A DNA stretch of 64,000 nucleotides, from contig NW_027331436.1 in NCBI RefSeq assembly GCF_022965805.1, forward strand, positions 372,001 through 436,000, read 5' to 3'. Positions within the stretch are counted from its first letter, which is position 1. Every line of letters starts with the position of its first letter. The stretch is from Primulina eburnea (taxonomy: Eukaryota; Streptophyta; Magnoliopsida; Lamiales; Gesneriaceae). Under the pieces are notes generated by a model that saw only the letters and a program-made list of their open reading frames with translations, searched no databases and had not been told where the DNA came from. Shown here one piece after another: positions 39,928 to 50,332 of this stretch. The position numbers and the translations under genes were made by a program.

Positions 39928-42109
39928 TGTCATCCTCAAATGGATGGACAAACTGAAGTTGTAAATAGAACTTTGGGAACACTTTTGCGTGCTATTCTTA
40001 AAAGAACTTGGATTGACATTTCTATGGACTTTATTTTGGGGTTGCCAAGGACTAAGAAGGGGAGGGATTCTATTTTTGGATTACTTTATGGCTAAACTTT
40101 GCTCAATATTGTTGTAATCTACTACTTGTCATCCTCAAACGGATGGACAAACTGAAGTTGTAAATAGAACTTTGGGAACACTTTTGCGTGCTATTCTTAA
40201 AAAGAACTTGGATTGACATTTCTATGGACTTTATTTTGGGGTTGCCTAGGACTAAGAAGGGGAGGGATTCTATTTTTGGATTACTTTATGGGCTAAACTT
40301 TGCACAATAAAGTTGTAATCTACAACTTGTCATCCTCAAACGGATGGACAAACTGAAGTTGTAAATAGAACTTTGGGAACACTTTTGCGTGCTATTCTTA
40401 AAATGAACTTGGATTGACATTTCTATGCACTTTATTTTGGGGTTGCCTAGGACTAAGAAGGTGAGGGATTCTATTTTTGGATTACTTTATGGCTAAACTT
40501 TGCTCAATATTGTTGTAATCTACTACTTGTCATCCTCAAACGGATGGACAAACTGAAGTTGTAAATAGAACTTTGGGAACACTTTTGCGTACTATTCTTA
40601 AAAAGAACTTGGATTGACATTTCTATGGACTTTATTTTGGGGTTGCCTAAGACTAAGTAGGGGAGGGATTCTATTTTTGGATTACTTTATGGGCTAAACT
40701 TTGCTCAATATTGTTGTAATCTACTACTTCTCATCCTCAAACGGATGGACAAACTGAAGTTGTCAATAGAACTTATATGGCCTAACCTTTGCTCAATATT
40801 GTTGTAATCTACTACTTGTCATTCTCAAACGGATGGACAAACTGAAGTTGTAAATAGAACTTTGGGAACACTTTAGCGTGCTATTCTTAAAAAGAACTTG
40901 GATTGAAATTTCTATGGACTTTATTCTGGGGTTGCCTAGGACTAAGAAGGTGAGGGATTCTATTTTTGGATTACTTTATGGGCTAAACTTTGCTCAATAT
41001 TGTTGTAATCTACTACTTGTCATCCTCAAACGGATGGACAAATTGAAGTTGTAAATAAAACTTTGGGAACACTTTTGCGTGCTATTCTTAAAAAGAACTT
41101 GGATTGACATTTCTATGGACTTTATTTTGGGGTTGCCTAGGACTAAGAAGGGGAGGGATTCTATTTTTGGATTACTTTATGGGCTAAACTTTGCTCAATA
41201 TTGTTGTAATCTACTACTTGTCATCCTCAAACGGATGGACAAACTGAAGTTGTAAATAGAACTTTGGGAACACTTTTGCGTGCTATTCTTAAAAAGAACT
41301 TGGATTGACATTTCTATGCACTTTATTTTGGGGTTGCCTAGGACTAAGAAGGTGAGGGATTCTATTTTTGGATTACTTTATGGCTAAACTTTGCTCAATA
41401 ATGTTGTAATCTACTACTTGTCATCCTTAAACGGATGGACAAACTGAAGTTGTAAATAGAACTTTGGGAACACTTTTGCGTACTATTCTTAAAAAGAACT
41501 TGGATTGACATTTCTATGGACTTTATTTTGGGGTTGCCTAAGACTAAGAAGGGGAGGGATTCTATTTTTGGATTACTTAATGGGCTAAACTTTGCTCAAT
41601 ATTGTTGTAATCTACTACTTGTCATCCTCAAACGGATGGACAAACTGAAGTTGTCAATAGAACTTATATGGCCTAACTTTTGCTCAATATTGTTGTAATC
41701 TACTACTTGTCATTCTCAAACGGATGGACAAACTGAAGTTGTAAATAGAACTTTGGGAACACTTTAGCGTGCTATTCTTAAAATGAACTTGGATTGACAT
41801 TTCTATGGACTTTATTCTGGGGTTGCCTAGGACAAAGAAGGTGAGGGATTCTATTTTTGGATTACTTTATGGGCTAAACTTTGCTCAATATTGTTGTAAT
41901 CTACAACTTGTCATCCTCAAACGGATGGACAAATTGAAGTTGTAAATAGAACTTTGGGAACACTTTTGCGTGCTATTCTTAAAAAGAACTTGGATTGACA
42001 TTTCTATGGACTTTATTTTGGGGTTGCCTAGGACTAAGAAGGGGAGGGATTCTATTTTTGGATTACTTTATGGGCTAAACTTTGCTCAATATTGTTGTAA
42101 TCTACTACT
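39928..42109 (+). repeat. 2.18-kb higher-order repeat, copy 1
   Basis: A second HOR type made mainly of 200/201-bp units with TTTTGCGTGC or TTTTGCGTAC, with few 88-bp units. Marker variants are AAAATGAACTTGG (40400), AAGTAGGGG (40655), CTTTAGCGTG (40872), GGATTGAAATTTC (40904) and the palindromic unit at 40310. Confidence 0.87.
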
Positions 42110-44292
42110 TGTCATCCTCAAACGGATGGACAAACTGAAGTTGTCAATAGAACTTTAGGAACACTTTTGCGTGCTATTCTTAAAAAGAACTTGGATTGAC
42201 ATTTCTATGGACTTTATTTTGGGGTTGCCAAGGACTAAGAAGGGGAGGGATTCTATTTTTGGATTACTTTATGGCTAAACTTTGCTCAATATTGTTGTAA
42301 TCTACTACTTGTCATCCTCAAACGGATGGACAAACTGAAGTTGTAAATAGAACTTTGGGAACACTTTTGCGTGCTATTCTTAAAAAGAACTTGGATTGAC
42401 ATTTCTATGGACTTTATTTTGGGGTTGCCTAGGACTAAGAAGGGGAGGGATTCTATTTTTGGATTACTTTATGGGCTAAACTTTGCACAATAAAGTTGTA
42501 ATCTACAACTTGTCATCCTCAAACGGATGGACAAACTGAAGTTGTAAATATAACTTTGGGAACACTTTTGCGTGCTATTCTTAAAATGAACTTGGATTGA
42601 CATTTCTATGCACTTTATTTTGGGGTTGCCTAGGACTAAGAAGGTGAGGGATTCTATTTTTGGATTACTTTATGGCTAAACTTTGCTCAATATTGTTGTA
42701 ATCTACTACTTGTCATCCTCAAACGGATGGACAAACTGAAGTTGTAAATAGAACTTTGGGAACACTTTTGCGTACTATTCTTAAAAAGAACTTGGATTGA
42801 CATTTCTATGGACTTTATTTTGGGGTTGCCTAAGACTAAGTAGGGGAGGGATTCTATTTTTGGATTACTTTATGGGCTAAACTTTGCTCAATATTGTTGT
42901 AATCTACTACTTGTCATCCTCAAATGGATGGACAAACTGAAGTTGTCAATAGAACTTATATGGCCTAACCTTTGCTCAATATTGTTGTAATCTACTACTT
43001 GTCATTCTCAAACGGATGGACAAACTGAAGTTGTAAATAGAACTTTGGGAACACTTTAGCGTGCTATTCTTAAAAAGAACTTGGATTGAAATTTCTATGG
43101 ACTTTATTCTGGGGTTGCCTAGGACTAAGAAGGTGAGGGATTCTATTTTTGGATTACTTTATGGGCTAAACTTTGCTCAATATTGTTGTAATCTACTACT
43201 TGTCATCCTCAAACGGATGGACAAATTGAAGTTGTAAATAAAACTTTGGGAACACTTTTGCGTGCTATTCTTAAAAAGAACTTGGATTGACATTTCTATG
43301 GACTTTATTTTGGGGTTGCCTAGGACTAAGAAGGGGAGGGATTCTATTTTTGGATTACTTTATGGGCTAAACTTTGCTCAATATTGTTGTAATCTACTAC
43401 TTGTCATCCTCAAACGGATGGACAAACTGAAGTTGTAAATAGAACTTTGGGAACACTTTTGCGTGCTATTCTTAAAAAGAACTTGGATTGACATTTCTAT
43501 GCACTTTATTTTGGGGTTGCCTAGGACTAAGAAGGTGAGGGATTCTATTTTTGGATTACTTTATGGCTAAACTTTGCTCAATAATGTTGTAATCTACTAC
43601 TTGTCATCCTTAAACGGATGGACAAACTGAAGTTGTAAATAGAACTTTGGGAACACTTTTGCGTACTATTCTTAAAAAGAACTTGGATTGACATTTCTAT
43701 GGACTTTATTTTGGGGTTGCCTAAGACTAAGAAGGGGAGGGATTCTATTTTTGGATTACTTAATGGGCTAAACTTTGCTCAATATTGTTGTAATCTACTA
43801 CTTGTCATCCTCAAACGGATGGACAAACTGAAGTTGTCAATAGAACTTATATGGCCTAACTTTTGCTCAATATTGTTGTAATCTACTACTTGTCATTCTC
43901 AAACGGATGGACAAACTGAAGTTGTAAATAGAACTTTGGGAACACTTTAGCGTGCTATTCTTAAAAAGAACTTGGATTGACATTTCTATGGACTTTATTC
44001 TGGGGTTGCCTAGGACAAAGAAGGTGAGGGATTCTATTTTTGGATTACTTTATGGGCTAAACTTTGCTCAATATTGTTGTAATCTACAACTTGTCATCCT
44101 CAAACGGATGGACAAATTGAAGTTGTAAATAGAACTTTGGGAACACTTTTGCGTGCTATTCTTAAAAAGAACTTGGATTGACATTTCTATGGACTTTATT
44201 TTGGGGTTGCCTAGGACTAAGAAGGGGAGGGATTCTATTTTTGGATTACTTTATGGGCTAAACTTTGCTCAATATTGTTGTAATCTACTACT
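42110..44292 (+). repeat. 2.18-kb higher-order repeat, copy 2
   Basis: The same chain of marker variants follows at an offset of 2,182-2,183 bp (for example AAAATGAACTTGG at about 42583 and the palindromic unit at 42493). Differences from copy 1 are few. The homology fades just after 44330. Confidence 0.87.
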
Positions 44293-45330
44293 TGTCATCC
44301 TCAAACGGATGGAAAAACTGAAGTTGTCAATAGAACTTATATGGCCTAACCTTTGCTCAATATTGTTGTAATCTACTACTTGTCATTCTCAAACGGATGG
44401 ACAAACTGAAGTTGTAAATAGAACTTTGAGAACACTTTTGCGTGCTATTCTTAAAAGAACTTGGATTGACATTTCTATAGACTTTATTTTGGGGTTGCCT
44501 AGGACTAAGAAGGGGAGAGATTCTATTTTTGCATTACTTTATGGGCTAAACTTTGCTCCATATTGTTGTAATCTACTACTTGTCATCCTCAAATGGATGG
44601 ACAAACTGAAGTTGTAAATAAAACTTTGAGAACACTTTTGCGTGCTATTCTTAAAAGAACTTGGATTGACATTTCTATGGACTTTATTCTGGGGTTGCCT
44701 AGGACTAAGAAGGTGAGGGATTCTATTTTTGGATTACTTTATAGGCAAAACTTTGCTCAATATTGTTGTAATCTACTACTTGTCATCCTCAAACGGATGG
44801 ACAAACTGAAGTTGTAAATAGAACTTTGGGAACACTTTTGCGTGCTATTCTTAAAAAGAACTTGGATTGACATTTCTATGGACTTTATTTTGGGGTTGCC
44901 TAGGACTAAGAAGGTGAGGGATTCTATTTTTGGATTACTTTATGGGCTAAACTTTGCTCAATATTGTTGTAATCTACTACTTGTCATCCTCAAACGGATG
45001 GACAAATTGAAGTTGTAAATAAAACTTTGGGAACACTTTTGCGTGCTATTCTTAAAAAGAACTTGGATTGACATTTCTATGGACTTTATTTTGGGGTTGC
45101 CTAGGACTAAGAAGGGAGGGATTCTATTTTTGGATTACTTTATGGGCTCAATATTGTTGTAATCTACTACTTGTCATCCTCAAACAGATGGACAAACTGA
45201 AGTTGTAAATAAAACTTTGGGAACACTTTTGCGTGCTATTCTTAAAAAGAACTTGGATTGACATTTCTATGGACTTTATTTTGGGGTTGCCTAGGACTAA
45301 GAAGGGGAGGGATTCTATTTTTGGATTCTA
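44293..45330 (+). repeat. Terminal part of the + orientation block
   Basis: Mixed monomers with growing irregularity: AGGCAAAAC (near 44755), a GGGAGGG shortening near 45115, and a unit at about 45145 lacking TAAACTTTGC. The last + orientation sequence is GGGATTCTATTTTTGGATT, ending near 45328. Confidence 0.85.
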
Positions 45331-45436
45331 TTCTAGCACGCACAAGTGTTCCCAAAGTTCTTTTTAAGAATAGCACGCACAAGTGTTCCCAAAGTTCTTT
45401 TTAAGAATAGCACGCACAAGTGTTCCCAAAGTTCTA
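45331..45436 (-). repeat. Inversion joint with 37-bp micro-tandem repeat
   Basis: After GGATT the sequence reads CTATTC and then continues as satellite on the opposite strand. A 37-bp piece (AGCACGCACAAGTG...TTTTTAAGAAT) starts at 45335, 45372 and 45409 in direct tandem. The third copy runs on into a normal - orientation monomer. Only the first two copies have TTCTTTTTAAGAA fused directly behind CCCAAAG. This is a short secondary tandem built from the CGTGCTATTCTT segment of the monomer. Confidence 0.85.
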
Positions 45437-48400
45437 TTTACAACTTCAGTTTGTCCATCCGTTTGGGGATGACAAGTAGTAGATTACAACAATATTGAGC
45501 AAAGTTTAGCCCATATAAGTTCTATTGACAACTTCAGTTTGTCCATCCGTTTGAGGATGACAAGTAGTAGATTACAACAATATTGAGCAAAGTTTAGCCC
45601 ATAAAGTAATCCAAAAATAGAATCCCTCCCCTTCTTAGTCCTAGGCAACCCCAAAATAAAGTCCATAGAAATGTCAATCCAAGTTCTTTTTAAGAATAGC
45701 ACGCAAAAGTGTTCTCAAAGTTCTATTTACAACTTCAGTTTGTCCATCTGTTTGAGGATGACAAGTAGTAGATTACAACAATATTGAGCAAAGTTTTGCC
45801 CATAAAGTAATCCAAAATAGAATCCCTCCCCTTCTTAGTCCTAGGCAACCCCAGAATAAAGTCCATAGAAATGTCAATCCAAGTTCTTTTTAAGAATAGC
45901 ACGCAAAAGTGTTCCCAAAGTTCTATTTACAACTTCAGTTTGTCCATCCGTTTGAGGATGACAAGTAGTAGATTACAACAATATTGAGCAAAGTTTAGCC
46001 CATAAAGTAATCCAAAAATAGAATCCCTCACCTTCTTAGTCCTAGGCAACCCCAAAATAAAGTCCATAGAAATGTCAGTCCAAGTTCTTTTAAGAATAGC
46101 ACGCACAAGTGTTCCCAAAGTTCTATTTACAACTTCAGTTTGTCCATCCGTTTGAGGATGACAAGTAGTAGATTACAACAATATGGAGCAAAGTTTAGCC
46201 CATAAAGTAATCCAAAAATAGAATCCCTCCCCTTCTTTGTCCTAGGCAACCCCAAAATATAGTCCATAGAAATGTCAATCCAAGTTCTTTTAAGAATAGC
46301 ACGCACAAGTGTTCCCAAAGTTCTATTTACAACTTCAGTTTGTCCATCCGTTTGGGGATGACAAGTAGTAGATTACAACAATATTGAGCAAAGTTTAGCC
46401 CATATAAGTTCTATTGACAACTTCAGTTTGTCCATCTGTTTGAGGATGACAAGTAGTAGATTACAACAATATGGAGCAAAGTTTAGCCCATAAAGTAATC
46501 CAAAAATAGAATCCCTCCCCTTCTTAGTCCTAGGCAACCCCAACATATAGTCCATAGAAATGTCAATCCAAGTTCTTTTTAAGAATAGCACGCAAAAGTG
46601 TTCCCAAAGTTCTATTTACAACTTCAGTTTGTCCATCTGTTTGAGGATGACAAGTAGTAGATTACAACAATATTGAGCAAAGTTTAGCCATAAAGTAATC
46701 CAAAAATAGAATCCCTCCCCTTCTTAGTCCAAGGCTACCCCAAAATAAAGTCTTTAGAAATGTCAATCCAAGGTCTTTTTAAGAATAGCACGCAAAAGTG
46801 TTCCCAAAGTTCTATTTACAACTTCAGTTTGTCCATCCGTTTGAGGATGACAAGTAGTTGATTACAACAATATTGAGCAAAGTTTAGCCCATAAAGTAAT
46901 CCAAAAATAGAATCCCTCACCTTCTTAGTCCTAGGCAACCCCAAAATAAAGTCAATAGAAATGTCAGTCCAAATTCTTTTAAGAATAGCACGCAAAAGTG
47001 TTCCCAAAGTTCTATTTACAACTTCAGTTTGTCCATCCGTTTGAGGATGACAAGTAGTAGATTACAACAATATGGAACAAAGTTTAGCCCATAAAGTAAT
47101 CCAAAAATAGAATCCCTCCCCTTCTTAATCCTAGGCAACCCCAAAATAAAGTCCATAGAAATGTCAATCCAAGTTCTTTTTAAGAATAGCACGCAAAAGT
47201 GTTCCCAAAGTTCTATTTACAACTTCAGTTTGTCCATCCGTTTGAGGATGACAAGTAGTAGATTACAACAATATTGAGCAAAGTTTAGCCCATAAAGTAA
47301 TCCAAAATTAGAATCCCTCCCCTTCTTAGTCCTAGGCAACCCCAAAATAAAGTCCATAGAAATGTCAATCCAAGTTCTTTTTAAGAATAGCACGCAAAAG
47401 TGTTCTCAAAGTTCTATTTACAACTTCAGTTTGTCCATCCGTTTGAGGATGACAAGTAGTAGATTACAACAATATTGAGCAAAATTTAGCCCATAAAGTA
47501 ATCCAAAAATAGAATCCCTCCCCTTCTTAGTCCTAGGCAACCCCAAAATAAAGTCCATAGAAATGTCAATCCAAGTTCTTTTTAAGAATAGCACGCAAAA
47601 GTGTTCCCAAAGTTCTATTTACAACTTCAGTTTGTCCATCCGTTTGAGGATGACAAGTAGTAGATTACAACAATATTGAGCAAAGTTTTGCCTATAAAGT
47701 AATCCAAAAATAGAATCCCTCACCTTCTTAGTCCTAGGCAACCCCAAAATAAAGTCCATAGAAATGTCAGTCCAAGTTCTTTTAAGAATAGCACGCAAAA
47801 GTGTTCCCAAAGTTCTATTTACAACTTCAGTTTGTCCATCCGTTTGAGGATGACAAGTAGTAGATTACAACAATATGGAGCAAAGTTTAGCCCATAAAGT
47901 AATCCAAAAATAGAATCCCTCCCCTTCTTAGTCCTAGGCAACCCCAACATAAAGTCCATAGAAATGTCAATCCAAGTTCTTTTTAAGAATAGCACGCAAA
48001 AGTGTTCCCAAAGTTCTATTTACAACATCAGTTTGTCCATCTGTTTGAGGATGACAAGTAGTAGATTACAACAATATTGAGCAAAGTTTAGCCATAAAGT
48101 AATCCAAAAATAGAATCCCTCCCCTTCTTAGTCCTAGGCTACCCCAAAATAAAGTCCTTAGAAATGTCAATCCAAGGTCTTTTTAAGAATAGCACGCAAA
48201 TATTGAGCAAAGTTCTATTTTCAACTTCAGTTTGTCCATCCGTTTGAGGATGACAAGTAGTAGATTACAACAATATGGAGCAAAGTTTAGCCCATAAAGT
48301 AATCCAAAATAGAATCCCTCCCCTTCTTAGTCCTAGGCAACCCCAGAATAAAGTCCATAGAAATGTCAATCCAAGTTCTTTTAAGAATAGCACGCACAAG

Positions 48401-48485
48401 TGTTCCCAAAGTTCTATTTACAACTTCAGTTTGTCCATCCGTTTGGGGATGACAAGTAGTAGATTACAACAATATTGAGCAAAGT
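45437..48485 (-). repeat. Integrase-derived satellite, - orientation block (left part)
   Basis: The same 200/201-bp monomers, with a few 88-bp units (near 45520 and 46410), read on the - strand. Marks such as CCTTCTTTGTCC with AAAATATAGTCC (46236-46262) recur at 57793-57819 beyond the retrotransposon, showing both flanks belong to one array. A patch at about 48198-48213 has TATTGAGCAAAG in place of AGTGTTCCCAAAG, which looks like local template switching. The block stops at the AAAGT target duplication. Confidence 0.93.
48481..48485. repeat. Left target-site duplication AAAGT
   Basis: The five bases AAAGT directly precede the LTR end TGTGGGG here and directly follow the other LTR end at 56858-56862. 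Removing the element and one copy gives an uninterrupted satellite reading (GAGCAAAGTTTAGCCC). A 5-bp duplication is usual for Ty3/gypsy integration. Confidence 0.95.
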
Positions 48486-50230
48486 TGTGGGGACCCGGGC
48501 TCTAACTCTATTCTTTTGGGATTTAATTGGATCTTTGTTCGAAAATGTGGGTCAAAATTTTGCTTTTAACATTAATTTAAATGTATTAACGAAAGCATCA
48601 CATGTCTCAATAGAAATTAAACAACGTAATGTACATACAAGTCTGTGCGTACAAACATACACTAGTGTTCAATAACAACTACAAACATAAGTGCTACAAG
48701 TCCAGTAGGAAACACTAGGAATCTTCCACGCCCGAGATCTCCACGCTATCAACTCTCCCTTCCTCGTCGTGACCCTGATCCTGCCCCACCTGTTGCCATG
48801 CACACATACAGACACGACAACAGCCGGATAACTCCGGTGAGAACATATCCCAGTATAAAACATGGATGCATGTAATGTCATAATCATGTACAAAAGCATA
48901 GCATATATCAATTAACATGAATAAAATCTAAACATGTAGAAGAATACAAATCTGTATTCAACATTCAAATCTTGACTCGACTCATTTCTAATCTAGGGAT
49001 CCCGGTGTGAATAAGACGGTCTGTTACCTACCCAACCACTCGGGGCAACGGTACGTCTTATTCCTAGACTTCGGTCAACTCTGTATCGAGGGTCTACACA
49101 TATAGCAAATCTGCTCCTATGCGACGATACACCGAAACGTCTAGTTTTGGCAAATCTGCCAATCTCTCCTATCTCAGAACTCGAATATAAATCAATAAAC
49201 AAGGCATTACATAATTAATGTAATAACAATCTAGTATGTGATTTAGGGAAACTCGTATCAAATCTGAATCGAGTTGTGCAATCCCGTGACCACATGAATT
49301 ATACCTTTCTTGTCGCACTGTCTGTCGAGATCTCGAATCAAATGTCAAACCTGTCACTTCAAATCTGAAATAGCAATATAGATGCACCTTCTATCAATAT
49401 AGAGCACAACCAACTCATATACGAACAATACTTGATTTCAATACAGTTGAACGGCATAACGGCGTACTTCTTCGATACCGATAACTCAGTAATAGCATAC
49501 TCAATCACAATCAACTCATAATCTCATCTAACATCAATATACATGCTGAAATCTGCATATGCTCAACACAATACATGCTGAAAAATCGAAACAATTGCAT
49601 AATGTGTCCGAAACTCAATCTGACAACGAATATCCGATGCTCTATATCTCAAGACCACATATTCCAATTCAAATCTGAATTCCCTCAATACATACATATC
49701 GAAACATGCTGGAAATAAACAATACTTACATCCTTTGATAGCCCTTGACGAGGTGAGTTCCAAACCTAAGTCGGATCTAAAATCGAATAACCGGAAATAG
49801 CAAAATCTCAAGTGCAAAGATCAAAAGGCATGAGTTCTCTCTTCAAGGATGCTCTCGGTTCTTGTTCTGAATATGTTACTGAAATGAAGACACATATCAT
49901 ATGTTGCATGCAAAGAGACGAGTGTTCATGTTTGTCACATGACACGCACGACCGCGGGTGCGGCAGCATAAGAGCGCGGGTGCGCTATGCTCTCGGCAGC
50001 CCCATGATTTTCCAAAATTCGATGACCGCGGGTGCGGTCATGTTATTACCGCGGGTGCGGTGACTGTTCGCACAATTTCACCAATTCTCTATCAAGGCAC
50101 CGCGGGTGCGGTCCTTCTTGTACCGCGGGTGCGGTGGGGCTTCGGCCCTGCTGCTCAAAATTTCATAACTCATGCATTCTTATCTCTACAATTCCCACAT
50201 CAATAATACCGATAATTCTCGAGCCTTACA
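48486..50230 (-). repeat. 3' LTR of the retrotransposon
   Basis: 1,745 bp, the same length as the 5' LTR. In element orientation it begins TGTAAGGCTCGAG (50230) and ends GGGTCCCCACA (48486). Its 5' (U3) part holds six GC-rich inverted-repeat motifs (49951-50135). Short open frames in it (up to 84 codons) have no recognisable product and are repeated in both LTRs only because the LTRs are repeated. Transcripts reading out of this LTR on the - strand would enter satellite DNA. Confidence 0.95.
49951..50135 (-). promoter_or_regulatory. Six GC-rich inverted-repeat motifs in U3 of the 3' LTR
   Basis: Six 14-bp motifs of the form ACCGC-GGGT-GCGGT lie at 49951, 49973, 50025, 50048, 50099 and 50122, in otherwise AT-rich DNA. 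The 5-bp arms are complementary. The second copy (AGCGC-GGGT-GCGCT) changes both arms but keeps the pairing, and the first has one unpaired end base. They sit about 95-280 bp from the 5' end of the LTR, where LTR enhancers lie. A role as binding sites for a dimeric host factor, or as hairpins, is inference. Confidence 0.7.
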
Positions 50231-50244
50231 TTTCTCCCCCTCTT
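50231..50244 (-). other. Polypurine tract
   Basis: On the - strand the 14 bases AAGAGGGGGAGAAA directly abut the 3' LTR start (50230). This is the expected place and composition for the plus-strand DNA primer of an LTR retrotransposon. Confidence 0.9.
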
Positions 50245-50332
50245 AGACAAGAGTTCGTCCTCGAACTCATAAGCAAGTAATCATGCATGTATATACAAAA
50301 TTGTAAAGTCAAAACGGGAAGAAAGACTCACA
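50245..50332 (-). other. 3' untranslated stretch between pol and polypurine tract
   Basis: A short non-coding gap between the pol stop and the polypurine tract. No feature is recognised. Confidence 0.6.

Larger units (their letters stand above)
1..45330 (+). repeat. Integrase-derived satellite array, + orientation block
   Basis: A continuous head-to-tail array of monomers of 201/200, 148 and 88 bp. Each full monomer encodes, in two different frames, two separated parts of a Ty3/gypsy integrase core: WIDISMDF...GRDSIF (first catalytic Asp) and FWITLW...[19 protein letters not shown]...KKNL (catalytic Glu). The second part has an in-frame TAA just before STTCHPQ in nearly every copy, so it is not translatable as integrase. 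Copies differ by scattered substitutions and one-base indels. Short open frames of 60-97 codons recur once per monomer, mostly from TTG or GTG rather than ATG, and are by-products of repetition. No host gene, tRNA or rRNA is seen in this block. A centromeric or pericentromeric location is possible but not shown by the sequence. Confidence 0.95.

Noticed and set aside
1..45330. Dozens of similar 60-97-codon open frames, once per monomer, as a gene family
   Set aside because: They start mostly at TTG or GTG, end at the same satellite stops, change frame at each deletion joint and carry broken integrase pieces. They are repeats of the monomer and not genes.
1..45330. CRISPR-like array, because of regular direct repeats
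   Set aside because: Units are 88-201 bp and contiguous, with no unique spacers and no cas genes, in a eukaryotic repeat context.
1..48485. Tandem array of functional integrase genes
   Set aside because: The middle catalytic Asp segment is missing in every unit, the two remaining pieces are in different frames in the 201-bp form, and a TAA precedes the Glu piece in nearly all units.
48840..49190. TATA-like strings in the LTR as the promoter
   Set aside because: Several AT-rich strings exist on both strands and none has a supported transcription start. I cannot choose one from sequence alone.
48486..50230. Short open frames inside the LTRs (60-84 codons, both strands)
   Set aside because: No recognisable product. 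They appear twice only because the LTR is duplicated, and they lie in non-coding LTR sequence.
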